A DNA stretch of 64,000 bases from Streptomyces griseoviridis (lineage in GTDB: Bacteria > Actinomycetota > Actinomycetes > Streptomycetales > Streptomycetaceae), in NCBI RefSeq assembly GCF_005222485.1, contig NZ_CP029078.1:2322001-2386000 (forward strand), given 5' to 3'. This document shows positions 44,497 through 53,091 of this stretch, in pieces. The stretch's first letter is position 1. Each line of letters starts with the position of its first letter. The notes beneath the pieces are model-generated. The model was not told the DNA's origin and made no database searches. It worked only from the letters and a program-made list of their open reading frames with translations. A program made the translations under genes and the position numbers.

Positions 44497-46674
44497 GTGC
44501 CGAAGAAGCGGGGACTGGCGGAGGGCGACGTCTCCGACTCGGAACGGCTGCTGTTCGGCGGGCCGCTCCGCTACGACATGGGGTGGAGCCAGCACCGGGA
44601 CGCCTTCATGGAACTGGGCTTCCGGGCCATGGTGACGCGGCTGCCCGCGCTGCTCGGGTCGAGTTTCCGGCTGGCCTGGCAGGCGGACCGGCGGGCCGCG
44701 CGGATCGTGCTGCTCGCCGAGGTGACCCGGGGCCTGACGCAGGCGGTGGGGCTGCTCGCCGTCAACAGCGTGCTGGCCCGGCTGATCGCCGGCGGTCCGA
44801 TCGAGGACCGGCTGCGCGGCGCCGCCCCCGCGCTGGCCGCGATGGCCGCCGTCACCCTGCTCGGGGCGCTGCTGCGGGCCGCGTCCACCTACGCCACCGG
44901 GCGGCTCGAACCGAAGGTGGAGCGGGTGGCCACCGAGCTGTACCTGGAGCGGGCGGCGGCCGTGGAGCTGGCCGCGATCGAGGACCACGCCTTTCACAAG
45001 CTGCTGGACACCGCGCAGTACGGCGCCGCGTCGGCCCGCCGGATGATCTCGTACGCCAGTCGGGTGGTGAACGCGGCGATCTCGCTGATCGCGGCGGCGG
45101 GCGTGCTGACCGTGCTGCATCCCGCCCTGCTTCCGCTCCTCATGACGATGACGCTGCCGAGCGCGTGGAGCGCGCTGACCAACGCACGGCGCCGCTACGC
45201 GTCGTTCCACACCTGGGTGCAGCACGCCCGTGCCGGTCAGCTGATCAGTTCGCTGCTCACGGAGCCGGCGGCGGCCCCGGAGATCCGGGTGCACGGTGTC
45301 GGGCCGTTCCTGCTGCGGCACTTCCGGTCGATGTCGGAGACGGCGGAGGCGGAGCAGGCCCGGCTGGCCAAGCTCGCCGCCCGTACGGGTCTGATCGCGG
45401 CGGTCTGGACCGGTCTCGCCACGGTGGCGACGTACGCGACGCTCGGCGGGCTGCTGCTCACCGGCGCGATGGCGCTCTCGGTGGCGGGTACGGCGGTGAT
45501 CGCGATCCGGACCGGTTCCAGCAGCCTGGACAGTCTGGTGCTGGAGGTGAACTCGCTGCACGAGGAGGCGCTGTTCGTCGGGGATCTGCGGCGCATGTAT
45601 GTCGAGGCGGCCGAGCGGGCGATCCCGGTCGGCGGTGATCCGCTGCCCGAGGACCCGAGCGAGATCAGGTTCGAGAACGTCACCTTCCACTATCCGGGTG
45701 AGTCGGTCCGCCCGGCGCTCGACGATGTCACGCTCACCCTTCCGCTGGGTCGGATCGTGGCGCTGGTCGGCGAGAACGGTTCGGGCAAGACCACCCTGGT
45801 CAAGCTGCTCGCGGGCCTGTACACGCCGGGCCGGGGGCGGATCCTGTGGGACGACGTCGACACCGCGACCGCGGACCGGCACGCGTTGGCCGAGCGGATC
45901 GCGATGGTGGCGCAGGACTTCAAGCGCTGGCCGTTCACCGCCCGGGTGAATGTCGCCGTGGGCCGTTCCTCCGCGCCCCTGACCGATGAGCGGCTGGCGC
46001 GGGCGGTGGCCGAAGCGGGCGCCGAGGAGGTCGTCGAGGAGCTGCCGAGGGGTCTTGACACGCTGCTGGCCCGCAATTTCAGCGGCGGCCACGAGCTGTC
46101 GGGCGGGCAGTGGCAGCGGCTGGGCATCGCGCGGGCCGCGTACCGGCGCGGCCGGATCCTGATCGTGGACGAGCCGACGGCGGCGCTGGACGCGCGGGCC
46201 GAGCTGGAGGTCTTCGAGAAGATCCGGGCGCTGGCCGCCACCGGGCAGACGGTCGTCCTCATCACCCACCGGCTGGCGTCGGTGCGGCACGCGGATCTGG
46301 TGCATGTCCTGGACCAGGGGCGTCTGGTGGAGTCGGGGACGCCCAACGAGCTGCTGGCCCGCGGGGGTGTCTACGCGGAGCTGTACTCGCTCCAGGCGGA
46401 GCAGTTCACGACCCCGGTCCCGCCGCCGTCGACCTCGAATCCCCCACCCACGCAGAACGCCGCGTCCGCGCCGAACCCGTCGCCCGCACCGAATCCCTCA
46501 TCCACGCCGAACCCGTCGCTCGCACCGAACTCCGCGTCCGCGCCGAACCCGTCGCTCGCACCGAACCCCTCATCCACGCCGCACCCCCGGTCGACGACAC
46601 GGACACCGGACCCCGGCTCCACGCCGGCCCCCGCAAAGGCCCCCTCACCGGTCCCTGCGCCGAAGGCGGGCTGA
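44497..46674 (+). CDS. ABC exporter, fused membrane and ATPase domains
   Basis: 725 residues from GTG 44497 (GGAGG upstream). Membrane domain (about 50-370) with six predicted TM helices (VLLAEVTRGLTQAVGLLAVNSVLA; LAAMAAVTLLGALLRAAS; AAISLIAAAGVLTVLHPALLPLLM; TGLIAAVWTGLATVATYATLGGLLLTGAMAL). ATPase domain (about 385-615): Walker A VGENGSGKTTLVKLLAG, Q-loop MVAQDFKRWPF, signature ELSGGQWQRLGIARA, Walker B ILIVDEPTAALDA, His VLITHRL. Exports lipid, peptide or drug as a homodimer. The last about 80 residues are tandem APNPS/TPNPS repeats with no fold. Substrate unknown; no linked biosynthetic genes. Confidence 0.94.
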   Translation: MPKKRGLAEGDVSDSERLLFGGPLRYDMGWSQHRDAFMELGFRAMVTRLPALLGSSFRLAWQADRRAARIVLLAEVTRGLTQAVGLLAVNSVLARLIAGGPIEDRLRGAAPALAAMAAVTLLGALLRAASTYATGRLEPKVERVATELYLERAAAVELAAIEDHAFHKLLDTAQYGAASARRMISYASRVVNAAISLIAAAGVLTVLHPALLPLLMTMTLPSAWSALTNARRRYASFHTWVQHARAGQLISSLLTEPAAAPEIRVHGVGPFLLRHFRSMSETAEAEQARLAKLAARTGLIAAVWTGLATVATYATLGGLLLTGAMALSVAGTAVIAIRTGSSSLDSLVLEVNSLHEEALFVGDLRRMYVEAAERAIPVGGDPLPEDPSEIRFENVTFHYPGESVRPALDDVTLTLPLGRIVALVGENGSGKTTLVKLLAGLYTPGRGRILWDDVDTATADRHALAERIAMVAQDFKRWPFTARVNVAVGRSSAPLTDERLARAVAEAGAEEVVEELPRGLDTLLARNFSGGHELSGGQWQRLGIARAAYRRGRILIVDEPTAALDARAELEVFEKIRALAATGQTVVLITHRLASVRHADLVHVLDQGRLVESGTPNELLARGGVYAELYSLQAEQFTTPVPPPSTSNPPPTQNAASAPNPSPAPNPSSTPNPSLAPNSASAPNPSLAPNPSSTPHPRSTTRTPDPGSTPAPAKAPSPVPAPKAG
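46432..46640 (+). repeat. Repeat-encoded Pro/Asn/Ser tail of the ABC exporter
   Basis: Imperfect 15-30-bp iterations (CCGAACCCGTCGCTCGCACC type) encode about 12 (A/T)PNP(S) units at the exporter C-terminus. Disordered extension, probably generated by replication slippage and hence variable between strains. Confidence 0.65.
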
Positions 46675-46735
46675 CGACGACGGTCCGCCCGGTTCCCCCG
46701 AGTTCCCCCGGTTCCCCCGGCTCCGCCCGGCCGCG

Positions 46736-46924
46736 TCAGGCCACCACGTCGACGACGGCCTCCTGGCCTCGCACGATCACCAGGAACGTGTCGCTCGCGA
46801 GGTCCATGACGACCTCGGCCGCCAGCCCCTCCTGCCGTCGCGCGTGCGCGAACTCCTCGGCCGGCCACGACCCGCGCGGCCCGCCCGCGGGAAAGCGTTC
46901 GAGCACGGTTCGCCCGTTCACCAC
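46736..46924 (-). CDS. Small conserved hypothetical protein (62 aa)
   Basis: 62 residues starting VVNGRTVLERFPAGGPRGSWPAEEFAHARRQEGLAAEVVMDLASDTFLVIVRGQEAVVDVVA, from GTG 46924 or GTG 46921, with GGAGG about 8 nt upstream. The predicted fold is alpha/beta with a hydrophobic C-terminal strand; no Cys, no TM helix. Good ribosome site and protein-like composition support it as real, and I recall similar short proteins in Streptomyces. Single-gene unit, convergent with the ABC exporter. Function unknown. Confidence 0.65.
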   Translation of the reverse strand: MVNGRTVLERFPAGGPRGSWPAEEFAHARRQEGLAAEVVMDLASDTFLVIVRGQEAVVDVVA

Positions 46925-47079
46925 CCTGCACCTCCAGAAAGCGTCATGCGTTGTAGGAGTTAACGCCTTCTGGGGGCGGAAGGTCGCGGTGGGCGACCGT
47001 ACTGAGATGTAGCCGACACCTGTGCACCGCGGACGGTGAAGCTCCGCTCACCGACGGATGATCGCCGGCACGCTCCGCG

Positions 47080-47769
47080 TCAGTCCTCGTACTCGTCGTG
47101 ATAGCGGACGCGGTCGCTGCCGGCCGGCGCACCGAGCGCCGACGCGCGCCCCGGGGGCTCCTCCCACTCCTCCTGCCGCCCGAGCGCGGTCAGGTCGAGA
47201 AAGCTGGTGGTCGAGCCGAGCCCGTCGAGCCCGCGCGCGAACGTCGAGTAGGTGTGGAAGACGCGGTCGCCGTCGCGCAGGAAGCAGCTGATCCCGGGCC
47301 GGTCGACGAGTTCCCCCTCATGGGTCAGGGTCGCCTCGAAGTCCCGGTTGAAGTCGTTGCCGTACGACGAGTACCAGGGGACCGTCCACCCCATCCGCGC
47401 CTTGAACGGCAGGATCTTCGTGTAGGGGGCCCGGGAGACGGCGGCGAAGGTGGTGCCGCGCGCCTTCAGGTGGGCGAGGTGGCCGACCTGGTCGAGGAAG
47501 CCGGAGCAGCTGCGACAGCCGGCGTCCCACTCCGGGGCGAACATGAAGTGGTAGACGACGAGTTGGAGGCGGCCCTGGAAGAGGTCGGCCAGTGCGGACT
47601 TGCCGTCGCCGCCCTCGAAGAGGTACTCCCGCTCGACCTCCACCATGGGCAGCCGGCGCCGCTCGGCGTTGAGCGCGTCCCGGGCCCGGGTCGCCTCCTT
47701 CTCTCTGACCAGCAGTTCTTCGCGCGCCGCGCGCCACTGCTCGCGCGAGACGATCTCCGGAAGCGACAT
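47080..47769 (-). CDS. DUF899 thioredoxin-like protein
   Basis: 229 residues; AGGAGG 6 nt before the ATG. DUF899 family: VSREQWRAAREELLVREKEATRARDALNAERRRLPMVEV at the N-terminus, then a thioredoxin-like domain with LFQGRLQLVVYHFMFAPEWDAGCRSCSGFLDQVGHL, VSRAPYTKILPFKARMGW and WYSSYGNDFNRDF. The CRSC pair stands where the redox CxxC of thioredoxins would be. Cytoplasmic. Members are widespread but uncharacterised, and are thought to be oxidoreductases. Lies 88 bp upstream of nothing obviously coupled on the same strand, after the P450 gene. Start chosen for the ribosome site. Confidence 0.92.
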   Translation of the reverse strand: MSLPEIVSREQWRAAREELLVREKEATRARDALNAERRRLPMVEVEREYLFEGGDGKSALADLFQGRLQLVVYHFMFAPEWDAGCRSCSGFLDQVGHLAHLKARGTTFAAVSRAPYTKILPFKARMGWTVPWYSSYGNDFNRDFEATLTHEGELVDRPGISCFLRDGDRVFHTYSTFARGLDGLGSTTSFLDLTALGRQEEWEEPPGRASALGAPAGSDRVRYHDEYED

Positions 47770-47856
47770 TGCTCCTCCTGTACCAACGGTCCGTACAGAG
47801 GGGCAGACCGGGGGCGGGACGGGAACTCATCGCCGTACCGGAGACTTTTTCCGCCG

Positions 47857-49179
47857 TCAGGAACCGGCGGGTGAAGGAGTCGGGGAGGAGTCGTCGGGTT
47901 CCACCTCGGGGTCGGCGTCGGGATCGGCCTCGGGGTCGGCCTTGGCGTGGGCCTCGGGGTCGGCCTCGGTGTCGGTGTCGGCGTCGGCGCCGGCGTGGGC
48001 CTCGGAGTCGGTCGAGTAGGTGACCGGCAGGGCCGCGAGGCCGCGGGCGCGCAGCGAGGGGCGCCAGCGGAGTTCGTCGTCGGCGAGGGCGAGCCGGGGG
48101 AAGCGTTCGAGGAGGGCGGCGAGGGCGATCTCCGTCTCGGCGCGGGCCAGTGGGGCGCCGACGCAGTAGTGGATGCCCAGGCCGAGCGCGAGGTGTCCCG
48201 AGGTGTCGCGGCCGATGTCGAGGCGGTCGGGGTCGGGGAAGCGGCCGGGGTCGCGGTTGGCGGAGGCGAGGGAGACCCAGACCGTCTCGCCCGCCGGGAC
48301 GGTCACGCCCGCGATGGTCACGTCCTCGACCGGGAAGCGCCGGATGGCGAACGCGGCGGGCCCCTCGTGGCGCAGGAACTCCTCGACGGCGGACGGGATA
48401 CGGGCCGGGTCCGCGCGCAGGGCGGCGAGCTGGTCGGGGTGCTGGAGCAGCAACGAGACGGCGTTGCCGATGAGTTGGACGGTGTTCTCGTACCCGGCGA
48501 ACAGGATGAGGAAGGCGAGGGACGTCAACTCGTCCTCGCTGAGCCGGTCGTCCTCGTCGCGTACGGCGATCAGGTCGGAGAGGAGGTCGTCGGCGGGGTG
48601 GGCGCGCTTGTCGGCGAAGAGTTGGGCGAAGAACCCGAGCATGGCGACGATCGCCTGCTTGCCCGCCTCGGGCCTGGCCGGGTCGGGCAGCAGGAGCGCG
48701 TCGGTCCAGGCCCGGAAGTCGTGCCGGTGGTGCTCGGGGATGCCGAGCAGATCGCAGATGACGGTGATCGGCAGGGGCGTGGCGTAGGAGGCGACGAGGT
48801 CGGTGGTGCCGTGCGGGCCGAGGGCGTCGAGGAGGCGGTCGGCGGACTCCCTCATGGGAGCCCGGAGTTGCTGGACCCGGCGGGGGGTGAAGGCGCGGCC
48901 GACCAGTCGGCGGACCCGGGTGTGGTCGGGCGGGTCCATGTTGAGGAGGTTGGCGTCGAGCGCGGGCGGCAGCCGGAACCCCTGGTAGGTGCCCGGCGTC
49001 GCGTGCTTCTTGTCGAGCGAGAGCCGGGGATCGGCCAGGGCGGCACGGACGTCGTCGTACCGGGTGACGAGCCAGGCGGGTGTGCCGTCGGGCCCGGTGA
49101 TCCGGTGCACGGGCGCGCTCTCGCGCAGCCGGGGGTAGACGTCGTGGGGGTGGTCGAGAAGGCCGTCGGCGGGGTCCAT
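47857..49179 (-). CDS. Cytochrome P450 with acidic repeat tail
   Basis: 440 residues from ATG 49179 (MDPADGLLDHPHDVYPRLRESAPVHRI). Soluble bacterial class: I-helix LAFLILFAGYENTVQ (AGYENT oxygen-binding groove), ExxR in the VEEFLRHEGP region, K-K' AIRRFPVEDV, and heme loop LGLGIHYCVGAPLAR with the ligand Cys; Leu replaces the first Phe of FGxGxHxC, a tolerated variation. The final about 40 residues are (A/P)(D/E)-rich repeats (ADADTDTEADPEAHAKADPEADPDAD), a disordered acidic tail. No ferredoxin gene is adjacent, so redox partners are elsewhere. Substrate unknown; no biosynthetic cluster surrounds it. Confidence 0.95.
   Translation of the reverse strand: MDPADGLLDHPHDVYPRLRESAPVHRITGPDGTPAWLVTRYDDVRAALADPRLSLDKKHATPGTYQGFRLPPALDANLLNMDPPDHTRVRRLVGRAFTPRRVQQLRAPMRESADRLLDALGPHGTTDLVASYATPLPITVICDLLGIPEHHRHDFRAWTDALLLPDPARPEAGKQAIVAMLGFFAQLFADKRAHPADDLLSDLIAVRDEDDRLSEDELTSLAFLILFAGYENTVQLIGNAVSLLLQHPDQLAALRADPARIPSAVEEFLRHEGPAAFAIRRFPVEDVTIAGVTVPAGETVWVSLASANRDPGRFPDPDRLDIGRDTSGHLALGLGIHYCVGAPLARAETEIALAALLERFPRLALADDELRWRPSLRARGLAALPVTYSTDSEAHAGADADTDTEADPEAHAKADPEADPDADPEVEPDDSSPTPSPAGS
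47870..48005 (-). repeat. GGCCTCGGGGTC/GGCGTC repeats encoding the P450 acidic tail
   Basis: Twelve- and six-base iterations (GTCGGCGTCGGGATCGGCCT...) in the plus strand, read on the minus strand as Asp/Glu-Ala-Asp/Pro dipeptides. Likely slippage-prone. Confidence 0.7.
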
Positions 49180-49263
49180 GGGGGCAAGCCTAGACAGTCG
49201 GGGGGCCGGGTCAGGCACACCCGGAGTCCGTCCGCTCACCGCCCGTCCGCCCAAGGTGTCCCC

Positions 49264-51144
49264 CTATCCGGCCAGTGGCAGGGGCCGTTCGGGGAGGCGC
49301 AGCCCGCTCCGTTCTCGTCCCTGCTCCAACTCGTCCAGAAGTGAGGTGAGTTGCTCGGCGTGCTGGGGTGCGAGGCGGCCGGAGTCGTCGAGCTGCACGG
49401 CGCACGCGGTGGTGGCGTCGACGAGTCGTTCCAGGGTGTGGACGATGTCGTCGGCGCCGGCCGAGTGCCGTGCCAGGAAGGGGAGTTCGGCGGCGGCGAG
49501 GGCGATGGCCGCGCGGGCCTCGGCGAGGGTGCGGTAGGCCTCCCGGCGCAGGGTCCAGCGGACCGCTCGGGCTTCGGGAGTGCCGCCGCCGAGCGCCGAC
49601 TCCCCGAGCACATGGGTGAGATAGGTGTGCGCGGCGTCGTGCGCGGCGGCGACCCGTGACCGTACGCCGCCGCCGCGCTGTCCCGGCATCGGGAGGTGTC
49701 CGACGACGAGGACGATCGCGCAGGCGAGCAGGGTCTCGCCGATCCGCCCGGCGGACGCCTGCGGTTCGCCGCCGACCATCACGAGGGCGAGGACGAGCAC
49801 GGTGACGACGGCGGTCTGCGCGGCGAAGTGCCGGGTGGCGACGGGTATGAGGGCGCCGCTCACGGCGACGAGCGCGATGAGCCCTTCGGGCCGGGGCAGC
49901 ACGGCGGCGAACCCGGCGAACAGGAGCGCGCCGAGGACGGTCCCCGCGGCCCGGCAGAGCACCCGTGACACCAGGGGTCCGAGGTCGGGCTTGACGAGGA
50001 AGACGGCGGTGGCGGGCAGCCAGTACCAGTGCTGGTGCTGCCCGTACCAGCGGGCGTGGTGCAGATACTGGGCGACGGCGACGGCGGCCCCGAAGCAGAG
50101 CGCGACCCGCAGTCCGTACTCGCGCCCGCCGGCCCCGAACACCGCGCGCCACCGGGCGCCGGCCGGCCGGGGCCGGGTGTGCAGGTCGCCGCCTTCGCCC
50201 TGGTCGAAGGCGTGGGCGGCGTGCAGGAGGGCGTCGTCGAGGGCGCGCAGGGCGGGCGCGGAGCGGTGCGGGGCGGGCAGTGGCCCGGTCGGGGTGCCGC
50301 CCCTGACGGCGTCCGCGAGCCTGCGGGGTCCTGCGGAGGCGCGGGCGGAGGCGGCGTCCCCGGCCCAGGCGAGCGCGGTCGCGGCCTCGGCGAGCGGGAG
50401 CGCGGCGGCGTACTGGGCGTGCAGTCGCCGTTCCGCGGCCGAGCTGGCGTAACGCCGTAGCCGGGGGCCGGTGAGGGCGTCCTGTGCCTGGTCGAGGGCG
50501 CTGGTCAGGGCGGCGCGGCGGGTGGTGGCGTCGTCGGTGCCCGCGGCGTCGAGGAGTGCGGCGACGGCGTCGTACACGGCGGCGACGGCGTCCCGCTCGC
50601 CGCCGAAGCGGAAGTCGCCCGCGGTGGCGCGCGGGGTCGGCAGCACGAGGCGTACCGCGAGCAGCCAGCCCGCGCCGGTCAGGAAGGCGAGGGCCCGCTG
50701 CCAGCCGGCGTCGGGCAGCGGCATCCCGGCGCCGATCGAGGAGGCGACCAGGAGCTGCGTCCCGGCTCCGGAGGCGATCGGTCCGACGGCGCTGACCGAA
50801 CCGGCCAGCAGTCCGACGGCGGTGAGGAGGAGGGTGAGGGCGAGTGGCCCGAGGTGGTCTCCGGCGGACGTCCCGACGAGCAGCCCGGCGGCCCCGGCGA
50901 GCGCGGGCATCCCGAGGCGCCGCACGGCGGCACGCCGGCTGCCGGGGCGGTCGTTGATCCCGGCGAGCATGGCGCCGATGGCGGCGACGACCCCGAGGGA
51001 GGTGCGGTCGAGGAGGACGGCGCCGAGCAGCACGGGCCCGGCGGCGAGCGCGCCTCTGACGACGGCGCTCCAGGGAACGGGACCGCGCTGGGCGCGGAGG
51101 GCGTGGGCGAGCCAGGGGGGCAGTGCGGGCAGGGACCGGGTCAC
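49264..51144 (-). CDS. FUSC-family membrane protein (aromatic-acid exporter type)
   Basis: 626 residues from GTG 51144 (AGGAG upstream). Two hydrophobic blocks of about six TM helices each: about 25-165 (VVRGALAAGPVLLGAVLLDRTSLGVVAAIGAMLAGINDRPGSRRAA is the FUSC motif) and about 350-490 (ALCFGAAVAVAQYLHHARWYGQHQHWYWLPATAVFLVKPDLGPLVSRVLCRAAGTVLGALLFAGFAAVL, second copy). Cytosolic helical domains sit between and after. The family includes AaeB p-hydroxybenzoate efflux and fusaric acid resistance pumps, but most actinobacterial members are uncharacterised. No AaeA-like adaptor is nearby, as expected in a Gram-positive. Confidence 0.92.
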   Translation of the reverse strand: MTRSLPALPPWLAHALRAQRGPVPWSAVVRGALAAGPVLLGAVLLDRTSLGVVAAIGAMLAGINDRPGSRRAAVRRLGMPALAGAAGLLVGTSAGDHLGPLALTLLLTAVGLLAGSVSAVGPIASGAGTQLLVASSIGAGMPLPDAGWQRALAFLTGAGWLLAVRLVLPTPRATAGDFRFGGERDAVAAVYDAVAALLDAAGTDDATTRRAALTSALDQAQDALTGPRLRRYASSAAERRLHAQYAAALPLAEAATALAWAGDAASARASAGPRRLADAVRGGTPTGPLPAPHRSAPALRALDDALLHAAHAFDQGEGGDLHTRPRPAGARWRAVFGAGGREYGLRVALCFGAAVAVAQYLHHARWYGQHQHWYWLPATAVFLVKPDLGPLVSRVLCRAAGTVLGALLFAGFAAVLPRPEGLIALVAVSGALIPVATRHFAAQTAVVTVLVLALVMVGGEPQASAGRIGETLLACAIVLVVGHLPMPGQRGGGVRSRVAAAHDAAHTYLTHVLGESALGGGTPEARAVRWTLRREAYRTLAEARAAIALAAAELPFLARHSAGADDIVHTLERLVDATTACAVQLDDSGRLAPQHAEQLTSLLDELEQGRERSGLRLPERPLPLAG

Positions 51145-51307
51145 GTGGCTCCTGTCGTCTCGACGAGGGCGGGTGGTGCCTTCGGGCGACGGTGGCCGGG
51201 GCGGTGGCGTTCAGTGCTGCGGGACGTCCACGGTAGTCGGAGCGGAAGGAGAAGGCGGAACGGTTGTATTGCGGAGATGTGACGGTTGGCGGGATGTCCG
51301 GGTTTCT

Positions 51308-52319
51308 TTATGAACGAAATCCCGGGACGTCGACCTTGGAAACGAAGGCGGCTTCGCAGATCTCTCGCACCCGCTGCACGCAGCGCGCCAGATCGCCGTC
51401 CGAGGCGGCCTCGGCGACGACGGCGTCGACGGCCCGCAGTCCGGCCCGTTCCAGGAGCCGTTTCTCGTTGGTCACCCACGCGCCGCGTGCCGCGAGCACC
51501 GCGTGTCCGGCCTGCGTGACGGCGACGGCGACGGCCCCGACGGTCTCGGTGAGCCGCCCGTGCGGGACGTGCTGGGCCTCGGCGTACCCGAGCGTCGCAC
51601 GGGCGCTGCCGCTCCACCGCTCGAAGGCGGCCCGCCGCAGCGCCTCCGGGTACGGTCCAGGAGGCGCCATTTCACCGCGCAGCACCCGGTTGACGGCCAG
51701 CTCGGCGACGACGAGGTACGTGGGGATCCCGGCGAGATGGAACAGCAACGGCTCCACCCGGAACCGTCCCGCCCGCGCCTCGGCCACCTCGCGCTCGACG
51801 ACGTCGAGATCGCGGTAGTGCACGTCGACCCGCCGTCCCTCGACGGTGAGCCAGGCCCCGCCGTTGAACACCCCGCCACCCCACCCGCCGACCTCGGACA
51901 CCTCACCTCCCCAGCCGACGGCCCGCAGGTCGGCGGGGTCGAAGTGGCCGCGGTAGTAGATGGCTAGGGCCTGTCGTTTGGATCAGGCGGCGCCGAGGTG
52001 CGGTGCCTTGTCGGCCGACCCGAGCGGGTCAGGACGCGTGCAGCTGCAAGGCGGAGGAGGGCGTCGACGCGGTGGGGGCACCTCCCGGCCGAAGGCCGGG
52101 GGACGTCGGCAACCGACGACAACGCCGCAGATGGGCGTGGCCTGACCCGCGACTCGCCGCATGATCCAAACGACAGGCCCTAAGGTCCCAGTCGCTGTCG
52201 TCGCGGGCGGTCCCCTCGGCCCGTGATCCGCCGAGCGCCACGGCCCGCACCCCGGGGAGGCGGGCGAGCGTGTCGGCGGTGCGGTCGAGGAAGGCGGCGT
52301 CGGAGAGGTCGTCGGGCAT
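51308..52319 (-). pseudogene. Nucleotidyltransferase gene split by a MITE-like insertion
   Basis: The 5' part (52319-52182) encodes MPDDLSDAAFLDRTADTLARLPGVRAVALGGSRAEGTARDDSDWDL, containing the catalytic GGSRAEG...DSDWDL motif of minimal nucleotidyltransferases. The 3' part (51964-51308) continues in a homologous way (AIYYRGHFDPADLRAVGWGGEVSEVGGWGGGVFNGGAWLTVEGRRVDVHYRDL...). Between them is a 214-bp element with perfect 21-bp inverted ends. The 5' part reads into the element and stops inside it. Removing the element plus one TA leaves the two halves one base out of frame, so the gene is broken even after clean excision. Remnants of a cytoplasmic aminoglycoside-type or kanamycin-type nucleotidyltransferase; substrate unknown. 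Confidence 0.85.
51967..52180. mobile_element. MITE-like non-autonomous element (214 bp)
   Basis: Terminal inverted repeats are perfect: GGGCCTGTCGTTTGGATCA (51967-51985) and its complement (52162-52180), both flanked outward by TA, which extends the symmetry to 21 bp. No transposase frame fits in 214 bp. The inside holds a second hairpin (CTCCCGGCCGAAGGCCGGGGGA, broken here as CTCCCGGCC / GGCCGGGGG). TA at both outer edges suggests an IS630/Tc1-type TA-targeting transposase acting in trans. From memory, closely similar repeats are scattered in many Streptomyces genomes; not checked here. Confidence 0.8.
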
Positions 52320-52410
52320 GGCAGCAGCCTGCCCGGACAACAACGACGACGTCGAGCCCTTTACCGCCCGGGGCGCGGCGGCGGGAAGGGAATGGGGTGG
52401 GGGTGGGGTG

Positions 52411-52500
52411 CGGGCCGAGCGCGGGAGAGGAATTGGGATGCGGTACGGGCCGGGCGCGGGAAGGGAATTGGGATGCGGTGGGGGCCGGGCGCGGGGAGGA
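52411..52500. repeat. 35-bp tandem repeat upstream of the GNAT gene
   Basis: Two full units (52411-52445, 52446-52480) and a partial third, each CGGGCC(G)GGCGCGGGAAGGG then AATTGGGATGCGGT. Purine-rich, non-coding, between the pseudogene and the acetyltransferase gene. Confidence 0.75.
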
Positions 52501-52557
52501 TCGGTGTGCCCTGTCCCTACCGGCCGCCGCTGCGGCTGTCCCCTAGGAGTGCCGTCG

Positions 52558-53037
52558 ATGAGCTCAACCGCGCCGGGCCGAACGGCCGGGTCCGATGTCG
52601 TCCTCCGTCGGGCGGGCGCGTCCGACGCCGGTCCGGCGGCCGACGTCTGGCTGCGCTCGTTCCGCGCCGCGCTGCCGACCGTCGTCCGACCGCGCTCCGA
52701 CGACGAGGTGCGGGACTACTTCCGCGAGGTCGTGGTGCCGTGCCGGGAGACCTGGGTGGCGGACGCCTGCGGGGAGGTCGTCGGGGTGATGGTGCTGGGT
52801 GAGGGTGAGATCTCGCAGCTCTATCTCGACCCCGGGTGGCGTGGCCGGGGGGTCGGGGACCGGTTCGTGGACCTCGCCAAGGAGCGGGCACCGGACGGGC
52901 TCGCCCTCTGGACGTTCCAGGTCAACACGCCCGCGCACCGCTTCTACGAACGTCACGGCTTCACCGCCGTCGCGCACACGGACGGCAGCGGGAACGAGGA
53001 GCGGGAACCGGACGTGCGGTACGTGTGGCGGCCGTAG
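52558..53037 (+). CDS. GNAT-family N-acetyltransferase
   Basis: 159 residues from ATG 52558, with AGGAG 8 nt upstream. Single GNAT domain: VVLRRAGASDAGPAADVWLRSF at the start, VADACGEVVGVMVLGEGEISQLYLDPGWRGRGVGDRFVDLAKE (beta4, then the acetyl-CoA pyrophosphate loop GWRGRGVGDRF), and LWTFQVNTPAHRFYERHGFTAV. Cytoplasmic acetyl-CoA-dependent acyltransferase of unknown acceptor. Lies alone after a tandem repeat and before the convergent GH6 gene. Confidence 0.93.
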   Translation: MSSTAPGRTAGSDVVLRRAGASDAGPAADVWLRSFRAALPTVVRPRSDDEVRDYFREVVVPCRETWVADACGEVVGVMVLGEGEISQLYLDPGWRGRGVGDRFVDLAKERAPDGLALWTFQVNTPAHRFYERHGFTAVAHTDGSGNEEREPDVRYVWRP

Positions 53038-53091
53038 GCGCGGGGAACGGCGGACGGCCGGGGGCTCGGCGGGGGCGTGAGCGGCGAGCGG

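Noticed and set aside
51967..52180. Small protein-coding genes inside the MITE-like element
   Set aside because: The frames there are open only because of GC bias; terminal repeats and internal hairpin explain the sequence.
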